Of a stretch of 28,042 nt of DNA, positions 1-8,891 are shown piece after piece; within the stretch, counting starts at the first letter, position 1, and every line of letters begins with the position of its first letter. The notes beneath the pieces were generated by a model that made no database searches, was not told the origin of the DNA, and saw only the letters and a program-made list of their open reading frames with translations. Source of the stretch: Bacteroidota bacterium (lineage in GTDB: Bacteria; Spirochaetota; Spirochaetia; JABMQR01); assembly GCA_013202335.1 (NCBI GenBank), contig JABMQR010000259.1, positions 1 to 28,042 on the forward strand, read 5' to 3'. The position numbers were made by a program, and so were the translations under genes.

Positions 1-112
1 AAAAGAAAACTTGAGAAATCCAGAACGGAGGGGTCGTGTAGTGAGATACGAGTTTCTTTAAGGCAACACCTGCGAAAAGTATATTTTCATCTCAACACCA
101 CGCTTCGTGCCA
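1..112. other. Left-edge sequence downstream of murR, no gene recognised
   Basis: This stretch lies beyond the stop codon of the minus-strand regulator gene. I see no convincing reading frame, no ribosome binding site followed by a usable start, and no clear terminator hairpin. A neighbouring gene may begin beyond the window edge. Confidence 0.4.
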
Positions 113-994
113 CTAGTTAAATTTTGTAGTAGCTCCACGATGCGTCACAGCCATGGTTCGTTCAATTGCCGTAATGGAATTATCGAGATTTTTTGAAACC
201 ATGATCGAATAGAGTATATCAACTACAGCAAGCTGGTTTATACGTGACGTAGCTGCCCCTTTACGATAAATACGCTCTGAGGTTGGAACCAGAAGTGCTA
301 TTTGTGCTAAGGAACGAACGGTATTTCTCGTATCCATAGTTAAAGAAATCACCGTAGCATCTCTGCTTCGGGCTAAGTGAACGACCTCAATCATATTGGT
401 GTTTTCACCTGAATACGAGACCACAAAAGCGACATTCGTTGCATGAATAGTTGAAGCAGCTGTGAGCTGCAAGTCTGTATCAGAGGTGTAAAAAACAGGT
501 AATCCAAGACGGGTGAGCTTTTGCATAAAATCATACGCCACCACACCTGACGCCCCTACACCAAAAAGTACCGTAGAAGTAGCACCAATTATAGTATTAG
601 CTGCAGCTTCAGCAGAGGAAGGGTCAAGGGTAGATTCGAGAGAAGAAAGCGAACGCCGCGTTCTATCAATTACACCATGGACAACTCTACCTGGAGAAGG
701 TTCAGATTCCAGATCCAGATCCGGAATATAACGTTCATCGGAATCTCGAAAAACATCGCGGGCAAGTCTAAGCTTAAAATTGTTAAAACTCCCAAACCCG
801 TTGCGTTTGCAAAAACGTACCACGGCAGCCTGGCTGGAATTGCTCTGTTTTGCCAGTTCTCTTACGTTAAAATGGAGAGCTTTCTTTGGTTCCTTAAATA
901 CATATTCAGCAATTTTACGTTCAGACTCCGATAAAGTATCTAAACGAGCATTTATAGCAATTAGAGCTCCCTCAATATTTGCATGATCGTCCAT
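113..994 (-). CDS. murR: MurR/RpiR-family transcriptional regulator
   Basis: DNA-binding regulator of 293 residues with the two domains of the RpiR family. Residues 1-77 form the HTH_6 domain (LSESERKIAEYV near the start, then the helix-turn-helix around NVRELAKQSNSSQAAVVRFC). Residues about 125-250 form a phosphosugar-binding SIS domain (GVGASGVVAYDF, VVSYSGENTNMIEV). MurR proteins repress MurNAc-6-phosphate catabolism and are released by MurNAc-6-P. It lies 22 bp after murQ on the same strand, so the two are probably co-transcribed. The ATG at 994 has a GGGGAAG ribosome binding site on the minus strand. Assignment to MurR rather than another RpiR regulator rests mainly on linkage to murQ and anmK. 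Confidence 0.88.
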   Translation of the reverse strand: MDDHANIEGALIAINARLDTLSESERKIAEYVFKEPKKALHFNVRELAKQSNSSQAAVVRFCKRNGFGSFNNFKLRLARDVFRDSDERYIPDLDLESEPSPGRVVHGVIDRTRRSLSSLESTLDPSSAEAAANTIIGATSTVLFGVGASGVVAYDFMQKLTRLGLPVFYTSDTDLQLTAASTIHATNVAFVVSYSGENTNMIEVVHLARSRDATVISLTMDTRNTVRSLAQIALLVPTSERIYRKGAATSRINQLAVVDILYSIMVSKNLDNSITAIERTMAVTHRGATTKFN

Positions 995-1016
995 CTACTT
1001 CCCCTTTTTGTGAACG

Positions 1017-1970
1017 TTAATCCCTTGTACAGGAGCTGACTTTCCTGTTTTGATAGAGTTGAATTGCATCTGCAATGGGTCCCTGACTCTCTTTTTCAAG
1101 AAATTCTGCATCCTTACGCTCAATACCAAGCAGTATCATAAGAATGGCAATCTTAGGTTTCCGGCCGGAATCTTCAAAAGCTTCCCCGGCAATTGCCTCA
1201 GTACAGGACGTTGCTTGACGTATTAACCTTTTCGAACGCTCTACGAGTTTATTATTGACAGGCGTCAGATCAACCATAAGATTGTGGTACACCTTACCTA
1301 ATCGGATCATACTTGCAGTCGTTATCATATTAAGAACCAGTTTCTGAGCAGTTCCTGCTTTCATTCTCGTTGATCCTGTTACAACCTCGGGGCCGACGTC
1401 TAAATAAATTGCGTACTTTGCACAAGTAAAAGTTTTTGATCCACTATTACAGCTGATAGCAGCAACAACAGACCCCAGATCACGAGCTTTAGTCATAGCA
1501 CCCAGAACGTACGGAGCTTGCCCGGAGGCTGTAATCCCTACTAACACATCGTTAGAATTAAATCCGATTTTTTCGATCGCGACAACCCCAGCTTCTGCGT
1601 CATCTTCAGCATTCTCTATGGACCGAACCAGGGCATCCAGCCCTCCCGCGATAACTCCCTGCACCATGGAGGGCTTGACTCCAAAAGTCGGAGGGCACTC
1701 GGATGCATCAAGAACCCCAAGACGTCCGGAGGTCCCAGCTCCAATGTATATCAGTCTCCCACCTCTTTTAAAAGATACCACAATATCTTCAACGAGAGCG
1801 GTAATGGTATCAAGCTGGCGCTCAACTGCATACGGTACAGTTTTGTCCTCATTATTGATAACTTGAAGAATATCATGTACCGACATCTTGTCGATATTCA
1901 TAGAATTTTCATTGCATTGTTCGGTTGTGAATAGTTCCAACATATCCTGGGTTATCGTCGTATCGATCAT
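1017..1970 (-). CDS. murQ: N-acetylmuramic acid 6-phosphate etherase MurQ
   Basis: Cytosolic lyase that cleaves the D-lactyl ether of MurNAc-6-phosphate, giving GlcNAc-6-phosphate and D-lactate. The 317 residues are near the usual length of about 300. A SIS-fold phosphosugar site is visible (LIYIGAGTSGRLGVLDASE, then ITASGQAPYVLGAM). The MurQ signature follows (GSTRMKAGTAQKLVLNMITT and MVDLTPVNNKL). The minus-strand start at 1970 is preceded by a GGAGAA ribosome binding site. It is the first gene of a leftward murQ-murR operon divergent from anmK, whose product supplies its substrate. The D-lactate it releases could feed the EtfBA-linked dehydrogenase encoded further right, which is an inference. 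Confidence 0.96.
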   Translation of the reverse strand: MIDTTITQDMLELFTTEQCNENSMNIDKMSVHDILQVINNEDKTVPYAVERQLDTITALVEDIVVSFKRGGRLIYIGAGTSGRLGVLDASECPPTFGVKPSMVQGVIAGGLDALVRSIENAEDDAEAGVVAIEKIGFNSNDVLVGITASGQAPYVLGAMTKARDLGSVVAAISCNSGSKTFTCAKYAIYLDVGPEVVTGSTRMKAGTAQKLVLNMITTASMIRLGKVYHNLMVDLTPVNNKLVERSKRLIRQATSCTEAIAGEAFEDSGRKPKIAILMILLGIERKDAEFLEKESQGPIADAIQLYQNRKVSSCTRD

Positions 1971-2129
1971 CGATTATTCTCCATTTTCTGACCAGGCCCA
2001 AAACCCAATGCTGGGAAGGGATGTTCAGTCATATTGTTACTTTATCATTAAGGTTGGAAAAAGTAAAGAAATAAAATTTTAAAAAACTTGTTGCTATTTG
2101 AAATATTGTGTCATATACTTATCTTAATT
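1971..2129. promoter_or_regulatory. Divergent murQ / anmK promoter and operator region
   Basis: This 159-bp gap separates the divergent murQ-murR and anmK-dpp operons. For the rightward operon I see TTGCTA (2091-2096), a 17-bp spacer and TATACT (2114-2119). For the leftward operon a weaker TTTACT / TAAAGT pair can be read on the minus strand around 2041-2069. A 7-bp inverted repeat, TTACTTT (2037-2043) and AAAGTAA (2060-2066) with a 16-bp spacer, overlaps that region and is a candidate regulator site. Binding by MurR is an inference from position. Confidence 0.5.
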
Positions 2130-3362
2130 ATGAAACACACAAATAAACAGGTCAACTTTATATCCTCCTATCGGGCAAAAAAAGAACATAGAGTCATAGG
2201 CCTTATGTCTGGCACCTCGTTGGACGGAGTAGATGCCGTATTGGTAAGTATAAAAACAGATAAGCAGGATGAGGTTGCATCTATCCAGCTTTTGCAGCAT
2301 TACTATTTACCCTATACAGATGCTATGCGGGAAAAAATTGCGAACCTCTGCAAAGTTGAAAGCGCAAGGATAGATGATTTAGTCTTTGTACACTTTGGTC
2401 TTTCTGAATGGTATGCTGAAGCCGTACTCACCCTTATTAAACAAGCAGGGTGCCAAATAGATCAAGTTGATGCCATTAGTATGCACGGGCAAACTGTTTG
2501 GCATGCTCCTGTACCACAGAATTTTCCCGGACCTACAGGTGATATATCAGTAAAAGGAACTCTTCAGCTTGGTTCGAGCGCGGTGGTACGGGAACGTACC
2601 GGGATACCCGTAATTTCTGATTTGCGCTCTGCAGATATGGCTGCAGGAGGAGAAGGGGCGCCCTTAGCACCGTTTACCGATTTTCAATTATTCGGCAGTC
2701 CAACCGAAGGGCGAATCATACAGAATATTGGAGGAATTGGAAACGCAACAGTTCTTCCAAAATATTCGGGTAAAGCTGGGATCTTTGCCTTTGATACTGG
2801 CCCCGGGAATATGGTTATAGACGCGGTGGTAGGAATAGGTACAAAAGGAATCAATCGCTATGATCCCGAAGGAAGTATTGCTGCAAAGGGGAACGTATCG
2901 GAAGAGCTGTTAAATGTTCTTATGCAAGATGCCTATTTCCTTCGAACCCCACCCAAAAGCACGGGAAGAGAAGTGTATGGTAGTGATTTTACCAAAAAGT
3001 TTTTACAACTTACGGAAGCAAAGGGACTCTCCTTTGAAGATAGTGTAGCAACGGCGACAGCCTTTACCGCAGAATCGATAGCTCGTTCCTACCGTGATTT
3101 TGTATTACCAGGTTCCTCTATAGCCAAAGTACTGGTCTGTGGTGGAGGGGCACTGAATATAACCTTATTAAGGATGATTCAGGAACGTTTACCGGAAGGA
3201 ATTGAGGTAACAACTACTAATTCCTATGGAATACCAGACCAGGCGCGTGAGGCTATGGCTTTTGCTGTAATTGGACATGAGTCTCTTATGGGCAGATCAG
3301 GGAACCTGCCAGTAGTAACCGGTGCTGCAGCTCCAGTTGTTCTTGGTGTTGTAACCCTGTAA
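2130..3362 (+). CDS. anmK: Anhydro-N-acetylmuramic acid kinase AnmK
   Basis: ATP-dependent enzyme that opens the 1,6-anhydro ring of anhydroMurNAc and phosphorylates it to MurNAc-6-phosphate, the MurQ substrate. The N-terminal family motif GLMSGTSLDGVD is present, followed by SMHGQTVWH, NIGGIGNATVLP, FDTGPGNMVIDA and a C-terminal CGGGALN. The ending VTGAAAPVVLG is typical of the family. At 410 residues it is slightly longer than characterised members because of about 20 extra N-terminal residues. I chose ATG 2130 over the upstream TTG at 2088 because the extra stretch is hydrophobic, unlike the family, and lies over the promoter. It has no obvious ribosome binding site and starts only about 10 bp after the -10 box, so the message may be nearly leaderless. 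Confidence 0.93.
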   Translation: MKHTNKQVNFISSYRAKKEHRVIGLMSGTSLDGVDAVLVSIKTDKQDEVASIQLLQHYYLPYTDAMREKIANLCKVESARIDDLVFVHFGLSEWYAEAVLTLIKQAGCQIDQVDAISMHGQTVWHAPVPQNFPGPTGDISVKGTLQLGSSAVVRERTGIPVISDLRSADMAAGGEGAPLAPFTDFQLFGSPTEGRIIQNIGGIGNATVLPKYSGKAGIFAFDTGPGNMVIDAVVGIGTKGINRYDPEGSIAAKGNVSEELLNVLMQDAYFLRTPPKSTGREVYGSDFTKKFLQLTEAKGLSFEDSVATATAFTAESIARSYRDFVLPGSSIAKVLVCGGGALNITLLRMIQERLPEGIEVTTTNSYGIPDQAREAMAFAVIGHESLMGRSGNLPVVTGAAAPVVLGVVTL

Positions 3363-3403
3363 ATATATATCTTACTGTTATTTATTATCATTAGGAGGAA
3401 AAA

Positions 3404-4954
3404 ATGAAGAAATCTAGTATGTTGTTTCTGGCAATCGTCATGATGTTGATCATGGTTGTTGTCCCGGGGCTTTTTGCCGCCGGAAGAGTTGAAAACGCTG
3501 CAGCAGAACCTGCTGCAGAAAAAGTGCTCACCATTGGTGTAGATCAGGAGGCTGTGGGCTTGGATCCGCACATTGTCACTGCATTTTCGTCTCATCGTCG
3601 AATTGATTTAATGTACAACCGACTAGTACGATTGGATGAGGACCTTGTTGTTGTACCGGATTTGGCCGAGTCCTGGGAAATACCCAACAACTTGACCTAT
3701 ATTTTCCATCTCCGCAAGGGCGTTATGTTCCATAATGGTCGCGAGATGATTGCGGATGATGTAAAATATTCTCTGGAACGTATAATTGATCCTAAAACCG
3801 CTTCTCCAGGGAGATCCTATATTGCTCTGGTAACAGCAATAGAAGTAATGGACTCCTACACAGTCAAATTAACACTCTCTGCTCCGCTCGCATCACTCCT
3901 GGACGCTTTGACCTCAAATAATCTTTCCATTGTACCCAAAGAAGCAGTAGAAGCTAACGGCAATCTGCAGAAAGTTGCAGTAGGGACAGGTCCTTTTATG
4001 CTCGAGGAATGGATACCAGATAACTCAATGACCTTAGTGAAGAATCCTGACTATTTTGAAGCTGGTGCTCCAGCCGTAGATAAAGTGATTTTCCGTGTTA
4101 TTCCCGAAGCTGCCTCCCTCTTAGCTGGAGTAAGGTCTGGCGATCTGGATATAGCAACTATTAATGATGGTGCAACTATTCGTCAGGCAATGACAAACTC
4201 TCAGGTTGCCGTGCAGAGCAAAGCAGGAATAAATGTTCGTACTTTCGGTTTTAACACAACCCGAAAACCCTTTGATGATGTAAGGGTTCGCCAGGCAATG
4301 GCTCTTGCGGTAGATCGTAACGAAATTGTTGCCATGGCAGAATTTGGCATGGGATCACCTACCGGACCTATCCCTGTTTCGGCTACTGATTGGGCTCTTC
4401 CCTTATCAGAACTTCCCTTTTCTTCTCCCAATTACGATAAAGCCAAAGCCTTATTAGCTGAAGCTGGATATCCCAATGGTTTTACGTTCAACATAGTATG
4501 CTCAGCAACCTATGAAGGTGGACTTGCTGTTGCACAGGTTATTCAGAGCGAACTCAAGAATATTGGGGTAACCGCTGAGCTTGAGGTTGTGGAATGGGGT
4601 GTATATATCGATCGTTGGGTAAAACGCGATTTCGACTCTATGATAGAAATTAGAGGCGGCAGCGGTGAACCTGACAGATTCTTATATCGAACGCTGCACA
4701 GTACCGGTGGTGTCAATAATTTTATGTTTAAAGATGCAGAAACTGATAATCTCCTTGACGTTGGTCGATCTCAGACAGTTCCCGCTGAACGTAAGGTCAC
4801 TTACAATGCACTGCAAAAATTACTTAGTGAAAAGGCTCCCCTGATCTTCCTCTACAGCCCGAATGAAAACCATGTTATTGGTCCAAGAGTTGAAGGATTC
4901 AAACAGGTCGGAAATGGAAGTCTTTACTATATTACCCATACAACAGTAAAATAA
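3404..4954 (+). CDS. dppA: Dipeptide/oligopeptide ABC transporter substrate-binding protein
   Basis: Periplasmic binding protein of the SBP_bac_5 family, 516 residues, that would deliver peptides or muropeptides to the DppBC permease. Residues 1-26 form a signal peptide with a long hydrophobic core ending at GLFAAG. There is no lipobox cysteine, so it is probably soluble in the periplasm. The family features are clear: VDQEAVGLDPH, LAESWEIPNNLTYIFHLRKGVMFHNG and FNTTRKPFDDVRVRQAMALA. The start has an AGGAGG ribosome binding site. It lies 41 bp after anmK and is followed by a strong hairpin before dppB. Specificity cannot be read directly. The surrounding genes suggest cell-wall-derived peptides. 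Confidence 0.92.
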   Translation: MKKSSMLFLAIVMMLIMVVVPGLFAAGRVENAAAEPAAEKVLTIGVDQEAVGLDPHIVTAFSSHRRIDLMYNRLVRLDEDLVVVPDLAESWEIPNNLTYIFHLRKGVMFHNGREMIADDVKYSLERIIDPKTASPGRSYIALVTAIEVMDSYTVKLTLSAPLASLLDALTSNNLSIVPKEAVEANGNLQKVAVGTGPFMLEEWIPDNSMTLVKNPDYFEAGAPAVDKVIFRVIPEAASLLAGVRSGDLDIATINDGATIRQAMTNSQVAVQSKAGINVRTFGFNTTRKPFDDVRVRQAMALAVDRNEIVAMAEFGMGSPTGPIPVSATDWALPLSELPFSSPNYDKAKALLAEAGYPNGFTFNIVCSATYEGGLAVAQVIQSELKNIGVTAELEVVEWGVYIDRWVKRDFDSMIEIRGGSGEPDRFLYRTLHSTGGVNNFMFKDAETDNLLDVGRSQTVPAERKVTYNALQKLLSEKAPLIFLYSPNENHVIGPRVEGFKQVGNGSLYYITHTTVK

Positions 4955-4964
4955 AAGCTGTAGT

Positions 4965-4994
4965 TTGACGCCTTCCCTTGCGGTAAGGCGTCAA
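4965..4994 (+). terminator. Intra-operon hairpin after dppA
   Basis: A perfect 10-bp stem (4965-4974 TTGACGCCTT, 4985-4994 AAGGCGTCAA) closes a 10-nt loop. No U tract follows, so it is more likely a 3'-end stabiliser or a partial attenuator than a full terminator. Such hairpins commonly raise the abundance of a binding-protein message relative to the permease genes. Confidence 0.7.
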
Positions 4995-5037
4995 TTCTCA
5001 GGCAAGTAGCAAGAATTAATAATTATTGAGGTGAATT

Positions 5038-6000
5038 GTGGGCAGGTATGTCGTAAAACGACTCTTATCTCTAATCCCGGTGTTGTTGGGGGTATCTCTA
5101 ATTGTTTTCTTTCTCGTTCGTATGATACCCGGTACTGCGTTGGAAATGTACATGGGTACGCAGGTGGAAGCAACACCTGAACAGATGGAAGAACTTAAAC
5201 GACTCTTTGGTGAAGACAAGCCGGTTCCTATTCTTTATATAGAATGGCTGGGTGATATCGTAAGAGGTGATTTCGGGTATTCCCTGCGAACCGGCCGACC
5301 GGTACTGCCTGATATTCTCTCCCGTCTTCCCCTAAGTCTGGAGTTAACCCTGTTTTCTCTGATACTTGCCTTGCTGATAGGGATACCGCTGGGTATTGCG
5401 TCATCACTGCATCAAAATACTTTTGGCGATTTTTTAAGCCGGATTGCCGGATTGTTAGGTTTATCCTTGCCGCAATTTTGGTTAGCTGCCTTAATGGTGC
5501 TGGCTTTTTCAGGTTTTCGCGGATGGATTCCGATGGGGAATTATGTAAGTTTCCTGGATTCACCCCTAAAAAATCTCAAAATGCTTTTCTTTCCCTCTCT
5601 TGCCATCGGCATCGGCTTCGCGGCTGTCGTTATGCGATATACGAGAAACAGTATGCTGGAGATCCTTCAAATGGATTATATCCGAACCGCAAAAGCCAAA
5701 GGGCTTAAAAAATGGTCTGTTATTTATTTCCATGCCTTAAAAAATGCCATTCTGCCAGTTATCACAGTAACGGGATTTAATGCCGGTTACCTCCTTGGCG
5801 GTGCAATTGTCATTGAGGAAGTTTTTGCACTTCCCGGGATGGGACGTTTATCACTATATGCTATCTATCAGAGGGATTATCCCATAATACAGGCAGTAGT
5901 GATGGTCATAGCGACCATATTTGTGGTTGTTAATCTTATTACCGATATAATTTACGCCCTGGCGGATCCCCGTATCCGCTTGGACGATGCAGTGAGGTGA
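5038..6000 (+). CDS. dppB: Dipeptide ABC transporter permease DppB-like
   Basis: Inner-membrane permease of 320 residues, BPD_transp_1 family. The amino terminus has the DppB/OppB pattern (VVKRLLSLIPVLLGVSLIVF), a first membrane helix followed by a periplasmic region. The permease core contains the EAA-type loop near residue 225 (MDYIRTAKAKGL), and several further membrane helices reach the C terminus. The GTG start at 5038 has a GAGGTG ribosome binding site five bases upstream. The stop is 3 bp before dppC, so the two are translationally linked. It should pair with DppC as the heterodimeric channel and use the DppD and DppF ATPases. Confidence 0.92.
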   Translation: MGRYVVKRLLSLIPVLLGVSLIVFFLVRMIPGTALEMYMGTQVEATPEQMEELKRLFGEDKPVPILYIEWLGDIVRGDFGYSLRTGRPVLPDILSRLPLSLELTLFSLILALLIGIPLGIASSLHQNTFGDFLSRIAGLLGLSLPQFWLAALMVLAFSGFRGWIPMGNYVSFLDSPLKNLKMLFFPSLAIGIGFAAVVMRYTRNSMLEILQMDYIRTAKAKGLKKWSVIYFHALKNAILPVITVTGFNAGYLLGGAIVIEEVFALPGMGRLSLYAIYQRDYPIIQAVVMVIATIFVVVNLITDIIYALADPRIRLDDAVR

Positions 6001-6003
6001 GCC

Positions 6004-6840
6004 GTGTCAACACCAAGATTACTTAAGAACGGCATAGCGGTGACAGGACTATCGATTATCCTGATATATGTACTAGTGATTATTGTATCCTTTTTCTGGC
6101 TGCCCTTTGATCCTTCGGAGATGAGTGCCGAACATATGCTCGAAGCCCCATCCCTCTCTACCGGCCATCTTTTTGGTACCGATGAGTTTGGACGAGATAT
6201 TCTCTCAAGAATAATGAAGGGAAGCTCCGTCTCACTGGTTATCAGCATCTCAGCAACCGCTCTCGGTGCGGTAGTTGGTATCCTTATGGGTATTTGGGCG
6301 GGTTTTCTCGGAGGGCGCTGGGATAATGGAATCATGCGCATAGCTGATATTCTCTTTTCTTTTCCCTCCCTGCTTCTCGCCATTTTTGTTATGGCAATTC
6401 TCGGGGAGAATACGTATAACGTAATTATAGCCATAGGAATTGTGTATGTACCCCAATTCGCCCGTATAAGCCGCGGTGCCATCATTACGCTTAAGTCAAA
6501 TGAGTTTGTCCGTGCGGCACGTTCTAACGGAGCTGGAAGTACCTATATTCTGTTCCGTCATCTGTTACCGAACAGCATAGCTCCCATTATCGTGCAAATT
6601 TCTCTCTCCCTGTCGGTAGCTATTCTGTTGGAATCCTCCTTAAGCTTTCTCGGCCTTGGAGTTCAACCTCCCGAGCCCTCGTGGGGCAATATGCTCAGCA
6701 GCGCACGGAAGGTAATGATGCTTGCTCCCTGGACAGCAATCTATCCGGGTTTAGCGATAGTAACCCTTGTTCTTGGGTTTAATCTGCTCGGTGATGGACT
6801 TCGTGATATTCTAGACCCGCGTTTACGGAATGTACGCTAG
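6004..6840 (+). CDS. dppC: Dipeptide ABC transporter permease DppC-like
   Basis: Second inner-membrane permease, 278 residues. An N-terminal membrane helix is followed by the DppC/OppC signature HLFGTDEFGRDILSRIM. Further helices come next, and the EAA loop near NEFVRAARSNGAGS contacts the ATPases. The C terminus, GDGLRDILDPRLR, is characteristic of the subfamily. The GTG start at 6004 uses the GAGGTGAG ribosome binding site that overlaps the end of dppB. The gene ends 10 bp before the dppD start. No oddity is seen. Confidence 0.93.
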   Translation: MSTPRLLKNGIAVTGLSIILIYVLVIIVSFFWLPFDPSEMSAEHMLEAPSLSTGHLFGTDEFGRDILSRIMKGSSVSLVISISATALGAVVGILMGIWAGFLGGRWDNGIMRIADILFSFPSLLLAIFVMAILGENTYNVIIAIGIVYVPQFARISRGAIITLKSNEFVRAARSNGAGSTYILFRHLLPNSIAPIIVQISLSLSVAILLESSLSFLGLGVQPPEPSWGNMLSSARKVMMLAPWTAIYPGLAIVTLVLGFNLLGDGLRDILDPRLRNVR

Positions 6841-6850
6841 GAGTAAAACT

Positions 6851-7849
6851 ATGAATACAGAAACAATACTCCAGGTACAGGGACTCATGACCGAGTTTAG
6901 AACTGAACGTGGAACGGTAAAAGCGGTGAACGATGTCTCCTTTGCCTTACACAAGGGTGAAACCTTAGGCATAGTAGGGGAGTCGGGATGTGGAAAATCT
7001 GTAACAAACTTTTCCATTCTTAAGCTCGTTCAATATCCGCCGGGGCGGATTACAGCCGGAAAAGTGATATACAAAGATGAAAATTTATTAGAACGATCTG
7101 AAGAGGAAATTCGTACTATTCGCGGTAAGCACATTGCCATGATTTTTCAGGATCCCCTGACCTCCCTAAATCCGGTTATCAAAGTGTGGGTCCAGATAGC
7201 TGAAGCGCTTCGTCTCCATCATGGTATGAACAGAAAGGCAGCAAGATCCAGGGCTGTTGAGCTCTTAAAGCTTATCGGCATTCCCGATGCGGAGCAGCGT
7301 GCAAATGACTATCCCCACCAGTTTTCCGGTGGTATGCGCCAACGGGTCATGATTGCCATGGCGCTCTCCTGTGATCCCGACATACTTATTGCCGATGAGC
7401 CTACTACAGCCCTTGATGTTACTATTCAGGCGCAAATTCTGGAGCTTATTAAGGATCTTTCCAAAGAGAAGGCCACTTCTGTCATTATGATAACCCACGA
7501 TCTTGGGGTGGTTGCTGATATGTGCGATTCTGTTTGCGTCATGTATGCAGGTCGTATTGTAGAGCGGGCAAAGATTGATGCTCTGTTTTATGCGCCCAGG
7601 CATCCCTATACAATAGGTCTCTTGAACTCTATACCACGGATTGACCGGAATGGCGGGAAACGGCTTCATTCAATTTCCGGTGCTCCGCCGGATCTCATCG
7701 ATTTGCCCCCTGGCTGTCCCTTCCGTCCCCGGTGCGAACAGGCTATGGATATATGCGCTCAGAGTAATCCTCCCGAGTTTGAGGTTGAAGGGGACGAATT
7801 CAGGACTGTTGCCTGCTGGCTCCACTCAAAGGAACATAACCATGGTTGA
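6851..7849 (+). CDS. dppD: Dipeptide ABC transporter ATPase DppD-like
   Basis: Cytosolic ATPase subunit, 332 residues from ATG 6851. That start is preferred over ATG 6830 because AGGAG lies seven bases upstream of it and the earlier codon overlaps dppC. Walker A is GESGCGKS, the ABC signature is FSGGMRQR, Walker B is [12 protein letters not shown], and the switch histidine is in MITHDLG. The C-terminal oligo_HPY region carries four cysteines spaced C-x5-C-x6-C-x19-C near the end. Related dipeptide importer ATPases have been reported to hold an iron-sulfur cluster in this region, so the same is possible here. It overlaps dppF by 8 bp. Confidence 0.94.
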   Translation: MNTETILQVQGLMTEFRTERGTVKAVNDVSFALHKGETLGIVGESGCGKSVTNFSILKLVQYPPGRITAGKVIYKDENLLERSEEEIRTIRGKHIAMIFQDPLTSLNPVIKVWVQIAEALRLHHGMNRKAARSRAVELLKLIGIPDAEQRANDYPHQFSGGMRQRVMIAMALSCDPDILIADEPTTALDVTIQAQILELIKDLSKEKATSVIMITHDLGVVADMCDSVCVMYAGRIVERAKIDALFYAPRHPYTIGLLNSIPRIDRNGGKRLHSISGAPPDLIDLPPGCPFRPRCEQAMDICAQSNPPEFEVEGDEFRTVACWLHSKEHNHG

Positions 7850-8891
7850 TAAAAATGATATACTCCTGGATGTACAGAACCTCAAGGTCCATTTTCCCAT
7901 AGAAAAGGGGATCTTGTTTAAACGAAATGCTGGGTGGATTCGAGCTGTCGATGGTGTAAGTTTTACGGTTCGCAGAGGAGAGGCTCTTGGTCTGGTTGGT
8001 GAATCTGGTTGTGGAAAATCGACGACAGCAATGGCTGTTGCCCAGCTGCAAGCTATTACTGCAGGACAAGTTTTTTTTGAGGGGAAAAATCTTGCTGCAA
8101 TTTCCCCTGAAGAATTGAGACGGGAACGGATGGGGTTTCAGATTGTGTTTCAAGATCCCTACTCCTCTCTGAATCCGAGAATGCGCGCCGGGGATCTGGT
8201 GGCAGAACCTCTTCGCATCTATGCGCGTCGGGGAATTGTCTCTATGAATGAAAGTGAGATACAAAAAAAAACCGCTTCGCTTATGGATCGCTGCGGCCTT
8301 TCTTCTTCCTTTGCTGATCGGTACCCGCATGAGTTTTCAGGTGGCCAGCGTCAACGTATCGGTATCGCACGTGCCCTGGCTCTGGACCCAAAGCTTATAT
8401 TGGCAGATGAACCAGTATCCGCTCTGGATGTCTCAATTCAATCTCAAATCCTCAACCTCCTCAAAGATCTGCAAGAAGAGTTTAATTTGACATTCCTGTT
8501 TATTGCGCATGACCTGGCGGTGATAGAGTATTTCTGCTCCAGAATTGCGGTTATGTACCTTGGCCATATTGTAGAAACCGCTGATTCAGATACTTTGTAC
8601 CTAAAACCTCTCCATCCCTATACGCGAGCCCTGCTTTCTGCAGTTCCTTTACCTGACCCGCGCAGTGCACGCAAGAGGCAGAGAATTATCTTAAAGGGAG
8701 ATGTTCCATCCCCTTCTGCAGTACGTGCAGGGTGCCCCTTTATGGACCGCTGTCCCGAGGTCATGGATCGATGCCGGAGGGAAGCACCTAGCCTTTCCGT
8801 TGTTGGTGAGAACCATGAGGCAGCCTGTTTTCTGTATGATTCACCGAGTACGGAGCAAACCGCTAACCATGATAGAAATAAAGATTTTTAG
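7842..8891 (+). CDS. dppF: Dipeptide ABC transporter ATPase DppF-like
   Basis: Second ATPase subunit, 349 residues. ATG 7842 follows an AAAGGA ribosome binding site and gives the expected N terminus (ILLDVQNLKVHFPIEKGILF). Walker A is GESGCGKS, the signature is FSGGQRQR, Walker B is LILADEPVSALD, and the H-loop is FIAHDLAVI. The C-terminal oligo_HPY segment again has a four-cysteine pattern (C-x5-C-x6-C-x17-C). It overlaps dppD upstream by 8 bp and the epimerase gene downstream by 23 bp, a compact arrangement that implies coupled translation. With DppD it forms the ATPase heterodimer of a complete five-subunit importer. Confidence 0.94.
   Translation: MVDKNDILLDVQNLKVHFPIEKGILFKRNAGWIRAVDGVSFTVRRGEALGLVGESGCGKSTTAMAVAQLQAITAGQVFFEGKNLAAISPEELRRERMGFQIVFQDPYSSLNPRMRAGDLVAEPLRIYARRGIVSMNESEIQKKTASLMDRCGLSSSFADRYPHEFSGGQRQRIGIARALALDPKLILADEPVSALDVSIQSQILNLLKDLQEEFNLTFLFIAHDLAVIEYFCSRIAVMYLGHIVETADSDTLYLKPLHPYTRALLSAVPLPDPRSARKRQRIILKGDVPSPSAVRAGCPFMDRCPEVMDRCRREAPSLSVVGENHEAACFLYDSPSTEQTANHDRNKDF

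Noticed and set aside
2088..2129. TTG start 14 codons upstream for anmK
   Set aside because: It overlaps the predicted promoter, adds a hydrophobic stretch foreign to the family and lacks a ribosome binding site.
5952..6485. 177-codon open frame antisense to dppC
   Set aside because: It is a shadow of the conserved permease gene with no recognisable protein features.
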